Below are positions 1 through 4,875 of a DNA stretch of 9,957 nucleotides, one piece after another (the stretch's first letter is position 1; each line of letters opens with the position of its first letter). The DNA comes from Nitrososphaerota archaeon (lineage in GTDB: Archaea > Thermoproteota > EX4484-205 > JAAOZO01). Under the pieces are notes generated by a model. The model did no database searches and was not told the origin of the DNA. It worked only from the letters and a program-made list of their open reading frames with translations. The position numbers and the translations under genes are program-made. The stretch lies in assembly GCA_011605715.1 (NCBI GenBank), contig JAAOZO010000018.1, forward strand, positions 1-9,957, written 5' to 3'.

Positions 1-41
1 GCGTAAGTTCGTCGGCAGCGTCAGATGTGTATAAGAGACAG
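1..41 (+). other. Nextera transposase adapter left on contig end
   Basis: Bases 9-22 (TCGTCGGCAGCGTC) and 23-41 (AGATGTGTATAAGAGACAG, the 19-bp Tn5 mosaic end) together are the Illumina Nextera read-1 adapter without a mismatch. Bases 1-8 lie where the i5 sample index sits and may be its remainder. Biological sequence therefore starts at about base 42, and the first gene is truncated there by library construction rather than by a natural end. Confidence 0.97.
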
Positions 42-43
42 AA

Positions 44-367
44 TGTTCTCTTATCAAACCAAAAAATATTCGGTTCAAAATCGAGGGTATGCTCTTTGGA
101 TTTTTCAAAGGCTACAAAAAGATTTATTGCCCTACTGAGATGGACATAGTTGATATAGTAAATGATGAAAGGATAAACATAGATGTTGTTTGGGAATTCA
201 ACAAAAAAATCGAAAAAAGTGGCGGTTTTTATTTGCTTTATAGTGAGGCGACAGGAAACTTCTACTATTTCTATGGTTCTTATGGCGATAACGGTTGCGA
301 AATCTTTGTCAGGAAGCTAAATAAAAAAGAGCTTAGAGATTGGATTTTGTCTGAAATCAAGCAATGA
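44..367 (+). CDS. Unknown protein, 5'-truncated at the contig edge
   Basis: I do not recognise this family. The first internal ATG is at base 89 and gives 92 residues, but the frame stays open from 89 back to the adapter junction, adding 15 codons. No usable ribosome site precedes 89: the GAGGGT there touches the ATG with no spacer, and the T-tract/GGGTGA module seen before most genes is missing. I infer that the real start lies upstream, beyond the contig. The visible protein is aromatic-rich, with a Tyr/Phe/Gly cluster (FYLLYSEATGNFYYFYGSYG), two cysteines far apart and a basic C-terminus. No membrane segment or catalytic motif stands out. The next gene follows after 26 bases. If the adapter happened to fall in an intergenic region, ATG 89 could still be the start. 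Confidence 0.6.
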   Translation, partial: CSLIKPKNIRFKIEGMLFGFFKGYKKIYCPTEMDIVDIVNDERINIDVVWEFNKKIEKSGGFYLLYSEATGNFYYFYGSYGDNGCEIFVRKLNKKELRDWILSEIKQ

Positions 368-370
368 ATG

Positions 371-387
371 TTTTTATAACTTGGGTG
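371..387 (+). promoter_or_regulatory. T-tract/GGGTG module, copy 1
   Basis: T-rich tract 371-382 followed by GGGTG at 383-387, 6 nt before ATG 394. The next base is T (GGGTGT) where most copies have A. The module lies 3 bases after the previous stop codon. TTTTTATA at 371-378 could also act as a TATA-like element. Confidence 0.7.
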
Positions 388-393
388 TAGAAA

Positions 394-594
394 ATGCCAA
401 TTTATAGCTTCTGGTGGGATAATGGAGAAGAAGGATTTCTGATGGAAATTGATGCAGACCCAAAAACAGTAAAAAAGCTACTCCACCAATATAGAAAAGA
501 AGATGAAAACTACGACGACTTAGGTTGGCTTGATTTCCTAAACAAAAAAGGAATAAAGGCAGAAATTGTAGACCCAATTGAAATATACTTCTGA
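394..594 (+). CDS. Small acidic protein, unknown
   Basis: A 66-residue protein without a recognised family. The start ATG is fixed by GGGTG ending 6 nt upstream. The N-terminus reads as a short strand with aromatic residues (YSFWWDNGEEGFLMEI), then a charged helix with DPKTVKKLLHQYRKE, an acidic linker, a second helix (LGWLDFLNKKGI) and a final strand ending EIYF. The strand-helix-helix-strand order and the 'DFLxxKGI...EIYF' ending resemble small uncharacterised proteins common on bacterial and archaeal mobile elements, but I cannot assign one by eye. No cysteines, signal peptide or membrane segment. It is probably a compact cytoplasmic protein expressed from its own module between genes 1 and 3. 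Confidence 0.75.
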   Translation: MPIYSFWWDNGEEGFLMEIDADPKTVKKLLHQYRKEDENYDDLGWLDFLNKKGIKAEIVDPIEIYF

Positions 595-595
595 G

Positions 596-624
596 TTCTT
601 TTTCTATTTTTTCTATTTTGGGTG
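596..624 (+). promoter_or_regulatory. T-tract/GGGTG module, copy 2
   Basis: T-rich 596-619 begins 2 bases after the stop at 592-594, then GGGTG 620-624. Spacing to ATG 634 is 9 nt, longer than the usual 6. The GTG inside this site (622-624) would be an in-frame start but is part of the ribosome site, so ATG 634 is preferred. Confidence 0.75.
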
Positions 625-633
625 AGAAGAAAG

Positions 634-879
634 ATGGTAAAGTGTCCAAAGTGTGGTGCAGAGATAAGTGAACTCATAGCATACATAACTAACGTAGCAG
701 AAGAAGACGTTTTCAGAGTGGATAAAAATGGCGAAGTCGAGTATGAGAAAGTGGACGAAGTTTATGGAGACATTGAAATAAGCTACATGTGTCCTGAGTG
801 CGGTGCGCAACTCTTCAGGCGTGAGGAAGATGCCAAAAAGTTCCTTCTAGGAGAAAAAGTAGAGGTAGTAGAAGAGTAG
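634..879 (+). CDS. Zinc-ribbon protein, double CxxC
   Basis: An 81-residue protein with two CPxCG knuckles: C4-P-K-C7-G at the N-terminus and C53-P-E-C56-G after a 45-residue middle part. Four cysteines placed this way can hold one structural zinc as a zinc ribbon. The middle part is acidic and beta-rich (VDKNGEVEYEKVDEVYGDIEIS) and the tail is a charged helix. Such ribbons are common in archaeal viruses and plasmids and usually bind nucleic acid or protein partners; nothing here identifies the ligand. An in-frame GTG four codons upstream falls inside the GGGTG ribosome site and is rejected. No enzyme motif is seen. Confidence 0.8.
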   Translation: MVKCPKCGAEISELIAYITNVAEEDVFRVDKNGEVEYEKVDEVYGDIEISYMCPECGAQLFRREEDAKKFLLGEKVEVVEE

Positions 880-908
880 TTCTCTATTTTTGTTTTTCTA
901 TTTGGGTG
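880..908 (+). promoter_or_regulatory. T-tract/GGGTG module, copy 3 (fixes a TTG start)
   Basis: T-rich 880-903 directly follows the stop at 877-879, then GGGTG at 904-908. The first in-frame start outside the site is TTG 915, exactly 6 nt away, the commonest spacing in this window. GTG 906 lies inside the site. Confidence 0.75.
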
Positions 909-914
909 AAGAAA

Positions 915-1328
915 TTGGAAGAAGAGAGGCTATATAAACCAAAAGGGTTTACAGACCAAATAATACGAATATTAGAAAAGTACAAAAGCAACAGGTATTC
1001 ATGGACGAGATGCCTCTTCTTTGAAAGAGTTTCGAGCGAAGATTTACTAGAAATATCTAGGTATTTACCAGATGAGAACTTTGATAATGAAAGGCAGAAC
1101 AACAGCCCAAGATTTCAAGACTTTGTAGAAGTTGCACAGCGTGAACCAAGAGCTAGGTTCGACCTTTATGTTGTAACTAAAGAACGAGAAGATGAAAGAG
1201 TAACTGTCGAAACAGTTTATATCCCCAAAGAAAGAGAAGATTTAATAAAATTCCTTAAGGAAATGGCGCTTGCAGAACCAGACGGAGAAGGAGTTATTCA
1301 AGAGGACTACTATATGTGGTGGGATTAA
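915..1328 (+). CDS. Unknown conserved-looking protein ending in YYMWWD
   Basis: A 137-residue, highly charged protein read from TTG 915, chosen because it lies 6 nt after GGGTG; GTG 906 overlaps that site. The N-terminal third is helical and basic (LYKPKGFTDQIIRILEKYK) with a single cysteine. The middle carries the polar stretch NNSPRFQDFVEVAQREP, followed by strands DLYVV and ERVTVETVYIP, a helix (EDLIKFLKEMAL) and the aromatic C-terminus YYMWWD. The 'NxSPxFxxFVEVA ... DERVTVETVYIP' pattern looks like a conserved domain rather than random coding sequence, but I cannot name it. It ends 25 bases before the PCNA start, with a module in between, so it may be co-expressed with the clamp. Confidence 0.75.
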   Translation: MEEERLYKPKGFTDQIIRILEKYKSNRYSWTRCLFFERVSSEDLLEISRYLPDENFDNERQNNSPRFQDFVEVAQREPRARFDLYVVTKEREDERVTVETVYIPKEREDLIKFLKEMALAEPDGEGVIQEDYYMWWD

Positions 1329-1330
1329 GC

Positions 1331-1347
1331 TTTTTTCTACTTGGGTG
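1331..1347 (+). promoter_or_regulatory. T-tract/GGGTG module, copy 4 (PCNA start)
   Basis: T-rich 1331-1342 then GGGTG 1343-1347, 6 nt before ATG 1354. It supports the shorter 253-residue reading of the clamp over an in-frame start at 1270, which lies inside the preceding gene. Confidence 0.75.
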
Positions 1348-1353
1348 AGAGAA

Positions 1354-2115
1354 ATGGAAGAAAAAGTTGAAAAGCCTCTTGATAAAGTAGTTTCGCTAAC
1401 TCACGGCAATGCTAAACAGTTCTTTGAAGAGCTAACAAACGTAGTTGAAATAAACTACGACATACTTCTTCATTTCCTAGTAAACAGCTTTGAGATAAGA
1501 ACTCTAGATAGTAGCGAAATAAGTATGGTACATGCAGTCTTCAACGTAGGTTACGAAAGGCCAAATAGCGACTTTGTGCTAAGCGTAAGCTCTGAGGCAC
1601 TAAAGCGAATAATAGCTTTAGGGAAGGAAAGTACTAAGCCAATAACCTTAGAACTTTACGTAAATGAGAGCGAAAGAAAGCTGAAAGTAATAGGAGACGC
1701 ATTTGAAACCGAAATAGAAGGTACTTTGCTTGATAAAGGTCTTCCTTTGCCAAATGCGAGCTTCAGCAACAGCTTTGCTTTAACTAAGAAAGAGCTAAGC
1801 AACATTTTCAAGATAAATGGAGAACATGTAGTAATAAGCTACAGCGACAAAGGAGTAACGTTTACAGTAATTGGCTACGATGAGTCAAAGTACAGCTTTT
1901 ACCCTAAGCTTCTAACTTCCGACATTACTAGCAAAGATGTAAAAGTAATGGTAGATATGGAAAGACTAAAAAGGTTAGTAAAACATGTAAAGAGCAATCA
2001 GCATATAATCTTCTTCTATGAGGATGCGCAGAAGCCAATTAAAATGCTAGTGCACTTCTTAGATGGGACAGAAATCAACTACTACATAGCTCCAATATTC
2101 GAGGACAACATTTAA
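1354..2115 (+). CDS. pcn: PCNA-like DNA sliding clamp (divergent)
   Basis: At 253 residues it is close to the usual 245-250 of archaeal PCNA. The N-terminal half has the clamp signature FEIRTLDSSEISMVHAVF at 46-63, matching the 'G-I-R-I-R-A-M-D-x-S-R-V-A-M-V' block of PCNA. Residues 120-133 (EIEGTLLDKGLPLP) sit where the interdomain connecting loop is expected. The C-terminal half repeats the fold, with MVDMERLKRLVKHV at 199-212 and the diagnostic end YYIAPIFED at 243-251 (family: YYLAPRxE). The protein would form a ring that tethers polymerase, ligase or nucleases to DNA. Identity is clear from the pattern but many usual residues differ, such as DSSE for DPSR, so it is probably an element-encoded clamp rather than a recent host copy. 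The start is set by GGGTG 6 nt upstream. A structured non-coding gap follows it. Confidence 0.85.
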   Translation: MEEKVEKPLDKVVSLTHGNAKQFFEELTNVVEINYDILLHFLVNSFEIRTLDSSEISMVHAVFNVGYERPNSDFVLSVSSEALKRIIALGKESTKPITLELYVNESERKLKVIGDAFETEIEGTLLDKGLPLPNASFSNSFALTKKELSNIFKINGEHVVISYSDKGVTFTVIGYDESKYSFYPKLLTSDITSKDVKVMVDMERLKRLVKHVKSNQHIIFFYEDAQKPIKMLVHFLDGTEINYYIAPIFEDNI

Positions 2116-2118
2116 ATA
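2111..2118 (+). promoter_or_regulatory. Possible TATA box at the end of PCNA
   Basis: TTTAAATA overlaps the PCNA stop codon. An archaeal start about 25-27 bases downstream would fall near 2140, in the first hairpin of the following non-coding gap. This is consistent with, but does not prove, a separate transcript there. Confidence 0.35.
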
Positions 2119-2134
2119 GCTAGAAGAACGATAG

Positions 2135-2154
2135 TACGCCACTAAGGTGGCGTA
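2135..2154 (+). other. 8-bp perfect hairpin
   Basis: TACGCCAC at 2135-2142 pairs perfectly with GTGGCGTA at 2147-2154 around the tetraloop TAAG. The direct repeat TAGTAC (2132-2137 and 2155-2160) brackets it. It opens the longest gene-free gap between 44 and 9088. It may be the 5' hairpin of an RNA or a protein-binding DNA site. Confidence 0.6.
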
Positions 2155-2163
2155 TAGTACAAA

Positions 2164-2228
2164 CTAGGGACAAAGCATTTCTCAGTAAGTTCGCTGGATG
2201 AAGGCGACGAGCCTGACAGCAATCCTAT
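2164..2228 (+). ncRNA. Candidate structured RNA with a kink-turn
   Basis: Bases 2193-2220 fold as a textbook kink-turn: C-stem GCTG (2193-2196) with CAGC (2217-2220), a 3-nt bulge GAT (2197-2199), tandem sheared pairs from GA (2200-2201) facing GA (2215-2216), then the non-canonical-side stem AGGC (2202-2205) with GCCT (2211-2214), closed by loop GACGA. The same bases read as a box C-like GGATGA and a box D CTGA 11 nt apart. An outer pairing TAGG (2165-2168) with CCTA (2224-2227) could close the unit. Bases 2161-2220 are 50% GC (30 of 60), above the coding neighbours, and no reading frame is credible here. It is either a small RNA bound by L7Ae or the 5' leader of the gene at 2259. No terminator separates it from that gene except the T-tract of the next module. 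Confidence 0.45.
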
Positions 2229-2230
2229 AA

Positions 2231-2251
2231 CTTTGTTTTTGTTTTTGGGTG
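2231..2251 (+). promoter_or_regulatory. T-tract/GGGTG module, copy 5
   Basis: T-rich 2231-2246 then GGGTG 2247-2251, 7 nt before ATG 2259. Unlike the other copies it follows a non-coding structured stretch and not a stop codon. Confidence 0.75.
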
Positions 2252-2258
2252 AAAGAAT

Positions 2259-2645
2259 ATGAAAACTCTAAAACCAACTAAAAATGGCGTCATCGAAGAA
2301 GAGTATAACCCAGACGTCTTCATTATCTTGGAAGTTGGAAGAGCGTTAACTCTTCCAGACTACATAAACTCTGCGCCTGAAGTAAAGAAAGTCTCATCTA
2401 TAAAAGCACTAACTCCTAACGAAATCCCAGAAGTTTCAAAGAGGCTTTACGACTTAATAAACAGCATACCTTTGAACAAAAAGGTCGCATTAGTGCTATC
2501 TGGGCCACTTGCTTTAACAGCTCTTTTCTTTGCGTTTCAAGGAATTCACAGAACAATGGCAGTAGGTCAGTTTAACCCATCTAAAAGTGATTACGATTGG
2601 TATCTCGTTGAGCCTGATGAGTTAAGAAACTTTTTTCTTGTCTGA
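2259..2645 (+). CDS. Unknown protein, Rossmann-like C-terminal half
   Basis: A 128-residue protein. Residues about 20-30 (DVFIILEVGRALT) form a strand followed by a turn; residues 49-70 are helical (LTPNEIPEVSKRLYDLINSI). Then comes a hydrophobic strand with a glycine turn, VALVLSGPLALTALFFAFQG, and a last strand-turn-strand around QFNPSKSDYDWYLV. The order strand - 'SGP' - helix - strand - 'NPxxxxY' reminds me of the C-terminal half of SAVED and Csx3-type proteins of the CRISPR/CBASS ligand-sensing world, but the likeness is by eye only and the protein is short. It sits downstream of the candidate kink-turn RNA and overlaps the next gene by 8 bases, so the pair is probably made together. The hydrophobic stretch could also be misread as a membrane helix; the flanking glycine-proline turn argues against it. 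Confidence 0.7.
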   Translation: MKTLKPTKNGVIEEEYNPDVFIILEVGRALTLPDYINSAPEVKKVSSIKALTPNEIPEVSKRLYDLINSIPLNKKVALVLSGPLALTALFFAFQGIHRTMAVGQFNPSKSDYDWYLVEPDELRNFFLV

Positions 2646-2856
2646 CCGACGTTTTATAGTTAAAAGGCATATTAATACTTTAACAGCGTTAATGTACAAT
2701 ACTCAAAACGCTGAAGACGATGCTACAATTCTCGTTTACCGAGAGCTGTTAAGAACTGCTAGGCAAATCCTAAGTGACCACGAGAATTCAATAAAACAAA
2801 AAGCGTTGCTAAGAGTTGAAGACCCTAGACTAAAAGCATTCATACAAAATATTTAA
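2638..2856 (+). CDS. Small helical protein, coupled to the previous gene
   Basis: A 72-residue, mostly helical and basic protein of unknown family. It begins at TTG 2638 inside the last codons of the preceding gene, whose TGA is at 2643-2645, so termination-reinitiation coupling is likely. No clear ribosome site precedes it, and the T-tract/GGGTG module is absent. The start is uncertain: an internal ATG about 18 codons later is the only alternative. Helices are suggested by RHINTLTALMYN and ILVYRELLRTARQILSDHEN. There are no cysteines or catalytic motifs. As a partner of the 128-residue protein it could be an antitoxin-like, DNA-binding or complex-forming subunit, but nothing in the sequence decides this. 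Confidence 0.65.
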   Translation: MSDRRFIVKRHINTLTALMYNTQNAEDDATILVYRELLRTARQILSDHENSIKQKALLRVEDPRLKAFIQNI

Positions 2857-2879
2857 ATTTCTTTTTTATATTTTGGGTG
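2857..2879 (+). promoter_or_regulatory. T-tract/GGGTG module, copy 6
   Basis: T-rich 2857-2874 then GGGTG 2875-2879. ATG 2891 is 11 nt away, the longest spacing among the copies. The upstream ATTTAAATTT at 2851-2860, overlapping the stop codon, is TATA-like. Confidence 0.7.
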
Positions 2880-2890
2880 AGACTAAAAAA

Positions 2891-3361
2891 ATGAGCGAAG
2901 AAGAGGAGGAAAAAGCAACGGTAGTATTACTAGCAAACAGTAACAGTAGCCCTTTATGGGAACTTGAGCCACGTGAGTTAAGCGAAACAGAAGAAGTAGG
3001 TCCAGATGACTACTTTGCCTACATTGGCCCCAAATACGGAGCAGTTCTGATAATCCTCTTGGCCGAAGATGAGGGGCCCACAGGTGTTCTAGCTTTCGAC
3101 GAAAGCGGCATGCCAGTCGACATTCCTCCCTTAGGGGATGGAATGAAGCTACACGACACAGATTATCCTGAAGGATTTCACCTCGAAACTATGGACGGGC
3201 TTCAGCTTGCGGAATTTGCATACGCATGGAAAAAAGTTGGTGGCGATACGGAGGACATAGGCTATTGTGTTGGCTGCGCCGACAAAGACAGTAAATACCT
3301 TCCAATTGCGATAAGGGATACCCCTAGGAACAGGAAGCTGTACAAAGAAAACTTTGGTTAA
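2891..3361 (+). CDS. Acidic unknown protein of unusual base composition
   Basis: A 156-residue protein with no recognised family. It opens with an acidic run (MSEEEEEK) and is acidic throughout, with a likely beta-rich core (YFAYIGPKYGAVLIILLAEDEG, split by charged residues), a Gly/Pro-rich middle (PPLGDGMKLHDTDYPEG), a helix (LQLAEFAYAWKKVGG) and one Cys pair in CVGC near residue 125. The base composition departs from the neighbours: 3061-3120 has 36 of 60 G+C, while 2641-2700 in the preceding gene has 18 of 60. Codons such as GGC, GCC and CCC are used more than elsewhere. This suggests later acquisition from another genome or an unusual constraint. The ATG is chosen over an in-frame TTG that overlaps the GGGTG site. 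Confidence 0.75.
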   Translation: MSEEEEEKATVVLLANSNSSPLWELEPRELSETEEVGPDDYFAYIGPKYGAVLIILLAEDEGPTGVLAFDESGMPVDIPPLGDGMKLHDTDYPEGFHLETMDGLQLAEFAYAWKKVGGDTEDIGYCVGCADKDSKYLPIAIRDTPRNRKLYKENFG

Positions 3362-3362
3362 A

Positions 3363-3396
3363 TTTTTAATCCTATTTTTCTTTTTTTATTTGGGTG
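3363..3396 (+). promoter_or_regulatory. T-tract/GGGTG module, copy 7
   Basis: The longest T-rich tract of the set (3363-3391), then GGGTG 3392-3396 and ATG 3402 at 5 nt. TTAAATTTTTAA around 3359-3370 overlaps the previous stop and is TATA-like. Confidence 0.75.
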
Positions 3397-3401
3397 AGAA
3401 G

Positions 3402-3929
3402 ATGAGCGATGTTGAAGAACTAAGCGAAGAAGAAATACAGGCTTTCGCAAACCAGCGAGGATGGGAAAAAATAGAGTGGGAAAGCAGTGATGAAAAAGTA
3501 GATTACGTTTGCGGACAATATGACCTAGTAGTATTTTTTAGAAGCCCAGTCTGGAGCGGGAAAAAATTTGTATATGCATATGAGCTTCGCTACGGTGCAG
3601 AAGAAAAGGTCATAATAAGTGTTCGAGCAAAAAGAAATCTAGAAAAACTGCTCAAGGTAGCGCTAAAAACTTTAGGACTTCCAAAAATACCTAGCGAAAT
3701 AGAAAGCAAATGGAAGTACGAAAGCGGCGATGACCAGACCTATACTGTCCTAAGGCTTGGTCGTCATGAACTTCACCTTCACTATAGATTAAGACCTTAC
3801 TTCGACGCAACTGACATTGAATACTTGAGCTACTCCTTATACTACGACAATAGGCGTGTGATAAAAGACGATGACTTCAACAACATTGAAACTCAGTGCG
3901 AAAAAAGAAACTGGCCATCACTGTGGTAA
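3402..3929 (+). CDS. Unknown 175-residue protein
   Basis: No family recognised. ATG 3402 is 5 nt after GGGTG; a longer in-frame reading from 3354 would translate the T-tract into a Phe run and is rejected. The protein begins with an acidic helix (DVEELSEEEIQAFANQRGWEKIEW), then shows alternating strands (YDLVVFF, KFVYAYELRYGA, KVIISV) and a basic helix (NLEKLLKVALKTLGL). The second half again has strands (TYTVLRLGRHELHLHYRL) and many tyrosines and arginines. Two cysteines occur, far apart. The two similar alpha/beta halves could be an internal duplication, but the likeness is weak. It may share a history with the 178-residue protein at 4302, which also starts with a charged helix followed by Tyr/Arg-rich strands. 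Confidence 0.75.
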   Translation: MSDVEELSEEEIQAFANQRGWEKIEWESSDEKVDYVCGQYDLVVFFRSPVWSGKKFVYAYELRYGAEEKVIISVRAKRNLEKLLKVALKTLGLPKIPSEIESKWKYESGDDQTYTVLRLGRHELHLHYRLRPYFDATDIEYLSYSLYYDNRRVIKDDDFNNIETQCEKRNWPSLW

Positions 3930-3930
3930 G

Positions 3931-3954
3931 TTTTTATTTTTTTCTATTTGGGTG
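3931..3954 (+). promoter_or_regulatory. T-tract/GGGTG module, copy 8 (fixes a GTG start)
   Basis: T-rich 3931-3949 right after the stop codon, then GGGTG 3950-3954. GTG 3961 lies exactly 6 nt away, which supports it as the start of the next small gene. Confidence 0.75.
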
Positions 3955-3960
3955 AGAAAA

Positions 3961-4128
3961 GTGAAAATATATAAGGCGTACAGATGTAAGTTCTGTAAAA
4001 GATTACTTTACCCTGTAGTTGACACAGGGAAAGTAATAGTCAGAAAAGGCAAAAAGTACAAAGTGACTTCTGTCGAATGCCCTTTTCATGGAGTTCAGTA
4101 CCACTGGGAAAAAACTGAAGTGAGCTGA
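3961..4128 (+). CDS. Zinc-ribbon-like miniprotein
   Basis: A 55-residue basic protein starting at GTG 3961. Metal ligands are likely C9 and C12 (CKFC) with C40 and H43 (CPFH), separated by a beta hairpin rich in lysine (GKVIVRKGKKYKVTS). This is the layout of a CCCH zinc ribbon. A longer in-frame reading from 3871 would overlap the preceding gene and translate the T-tract, so it is rejected. The role is unknown; small basic ribbons of archaeal mobile elements often bind nucleic acid. The next gene starts 1 base after its stop codon, so the two are probably co-translated. Confidence 0.75.
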   Translation: MKIYKAYRCKFCKRLLYPVVDTGKVIVRKGKKYKVTSVECPFHGVQYHWEKTEVS

Positions 4129-4129
4129 A

Positions 4130-4282
4130 ATGAGCAAACATGAAAAGACAAGAAGCTGTTTAGACTGTAAGTTTGCTGTGAGGAAGGGACTAAATACAAT
4201 AAGGTGCATGTGGTGGAAAGAAGAAATCAACCTTTTCTTTGAAAATCCAGCAAACGAGTGCAATGCTTTTAAAAGCAAGTAG
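4130..4282 (+). CDS. Four-cysteine miniprotein
   Basis: A 50-residue gene starting one base after the preceding TGA. Cysteines at 10, 13, 26 and 44 (C-L-D-C, R-C-M-W-W, N-E-C-N-A-F) are spaced as in small four-Cys metal-binding proteins with the pattern CxxCxF...C...C..F. There is no T-tract module; a weak GTGAG site at 4120-4124 lies within the previous gene, which fits translational coupling to the zinc-ribbon gene at 3961. The last codons overlap a 14-bp perfect palindrome at 4264-4277. Two adjacent metal-binding miniproteins suggest a pair acting together, but no function can be read from sequence. The intact frame, conserved-looking cysteines and gap-filling position argue that it is real. 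Confidence 0.7.
   Translation: MSKHEKTRSCLDCKFAVRKGLNTIRCMWWKEEINLFFENPANECNAFKSK
4264..4277. repeat. 14-bp perfect palindrome
   Basis: TGCTTTTAAAAGCA reads the same on both strands. It overlaps the end of the 50-residue gene and lies 15 bases before GGGTGG. The centre TTTTAAAA could act as a TATA-like box about 32 bases before ATG 4302, or the whole as an operator. Confidence 0.6.
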
Positions 4283-4296
4283 TTTTTCTTTGGGTG
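4283..4296 (+). promoter_or_regulatory. T-tract/GGGTG module, copy 9
   Basis: The shortest copy: TTTTTCTTT 4283-4291 then GGGTG 4292-4296, followed by G where most copies have A. ATG 4302 is 5 nt away. It starts directly after the previous stop codon. Confidence 0.7.
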
Positions 4297-4301
4297 GGAA
4301 G

Positions 4302-4838
4302 ATGAGTGCTCAAAGAACTAAGGAAGAAGTAAATGCTTTAGAAATGATAAAATATCTTTCAACCTATGTCATGAGAGAAGGATATGAAATACAAAAATTC
4401 GCAGATGGGATAGGATTTAAGCTGTTTTTGAGATATAAAGGAAGAGAAAGAGACATAGAAGTGAGAATAGATGCCCCAACGCTTGGCAGAAATGTTAGAG
4501 GCGTAGTGATTTGGTACTACAAAATACCTAACGCTAACAAATTCCTGAGAAGGATGGAAAGTTGGGATTGGGGAACGGACAAAAAGAAGGAAGAGCTAGT
4601 AAGTAAGCTGAATGAAGTAATAGAAAGTGCAAAGAGCAACATAGATTCTGAGCTGTATTTAGATAAAATGCGGGCAGAAGATGAAAGAATTTCCAGAAAG
4701 TTAGAAGAGTTGGCGAAAGGACTAAGGCTAGGGGGCGAAGAAGTTCCAATTTCCGTTATTTCTGAAGGCGGCCTTGTTAAGATGCTTTTCTGGCTTAATG
4801 AAAAACAAGCAGAGGAGCTACTAAGAAAATTGAAGTAA
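4302..4838 (+). CDS. Unknown 178-residue protein with helical C-terminus
   Basis: No recognised family. The N-terminal part starts with a charged helix (TKEEVNALEMIKYLSTYVMREG), then strands rich in Tyr and Arg (IGFKLFLRYKGRERDIEVRI) and VRGVVIWYYKI. From about residue 90 it becomes strongly helical and charged (KKKEELVSKLNEVIESAKSN and following), possibly a coiled coil, and it ends with a small helix LNEKQAEELLRKLK. Basic overall, no cysteine ligands, no membrane segment. ATG 4302 is set by GGGTG 5 nt upstream. It lies just before the Ycf46-like ATPase gene (37 bases between), so it may be an accessory factor of that cassette, although each has its own module. Confidence 0.75.
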   Translation: MSAQRTKEEVNALEMIKYLSTYVMREGYEIQKFADGIGFKLFLRYKGRERDIEVRIDAPTLGRNVRGVVIWYYKIPNANKFLRRMESWDWGTDKKKEELVSKLNEVIESAKSNIDSELYLDKMRAEDERISRKLEELAKGLRLGGEEVPISVISEGGLVKMLFWLNEKQAEELLRKLK

Positions 4839-4853
4839 TAAATAAAAGTTTGA

Positions 4854-4869
4854 GTTTTTTGTTTGGGTG
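4854..4869 (+). promoter_or_regulatory. T-tract/GGGTG module, copy 10 (AAA+ gene)
   Basis: T-rich 4854-4864, then GGGTG 4865-4869, 6 nt before ATG 4876. The following bases ATAAAA are identical to those after copy 11, which precedes the Ycf35 gene. Confidence 0.75.
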
Positions 4870-4875
4870 ATAAAA

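Noticed and set aside
1270..1353. Longer N-terminus for PCNA from base 1270
   Set aside because: It lies in the coding part of the preceding gene and would translate the T-tract module; the clamp family starts near the ATG at 1354 and GGGTG is 6 nt before it.
2161..2230. tRNA or fluoride riboswitch in the gap after PCNA
   Set aside because: No T-loop GTTCGA and no cloverleaf stems; the order of stems does not fit the fluoride riboswitch. Only the kink-turn is supported.
2555..2645. Membrane protein reading of the 128-residue gene
   Set aside because: The hydrophobic part contains S-G-P and lies between a helix of charged residues and a polar strand; it suits a buried strand-helix of a soluble fold better, though not decisively.
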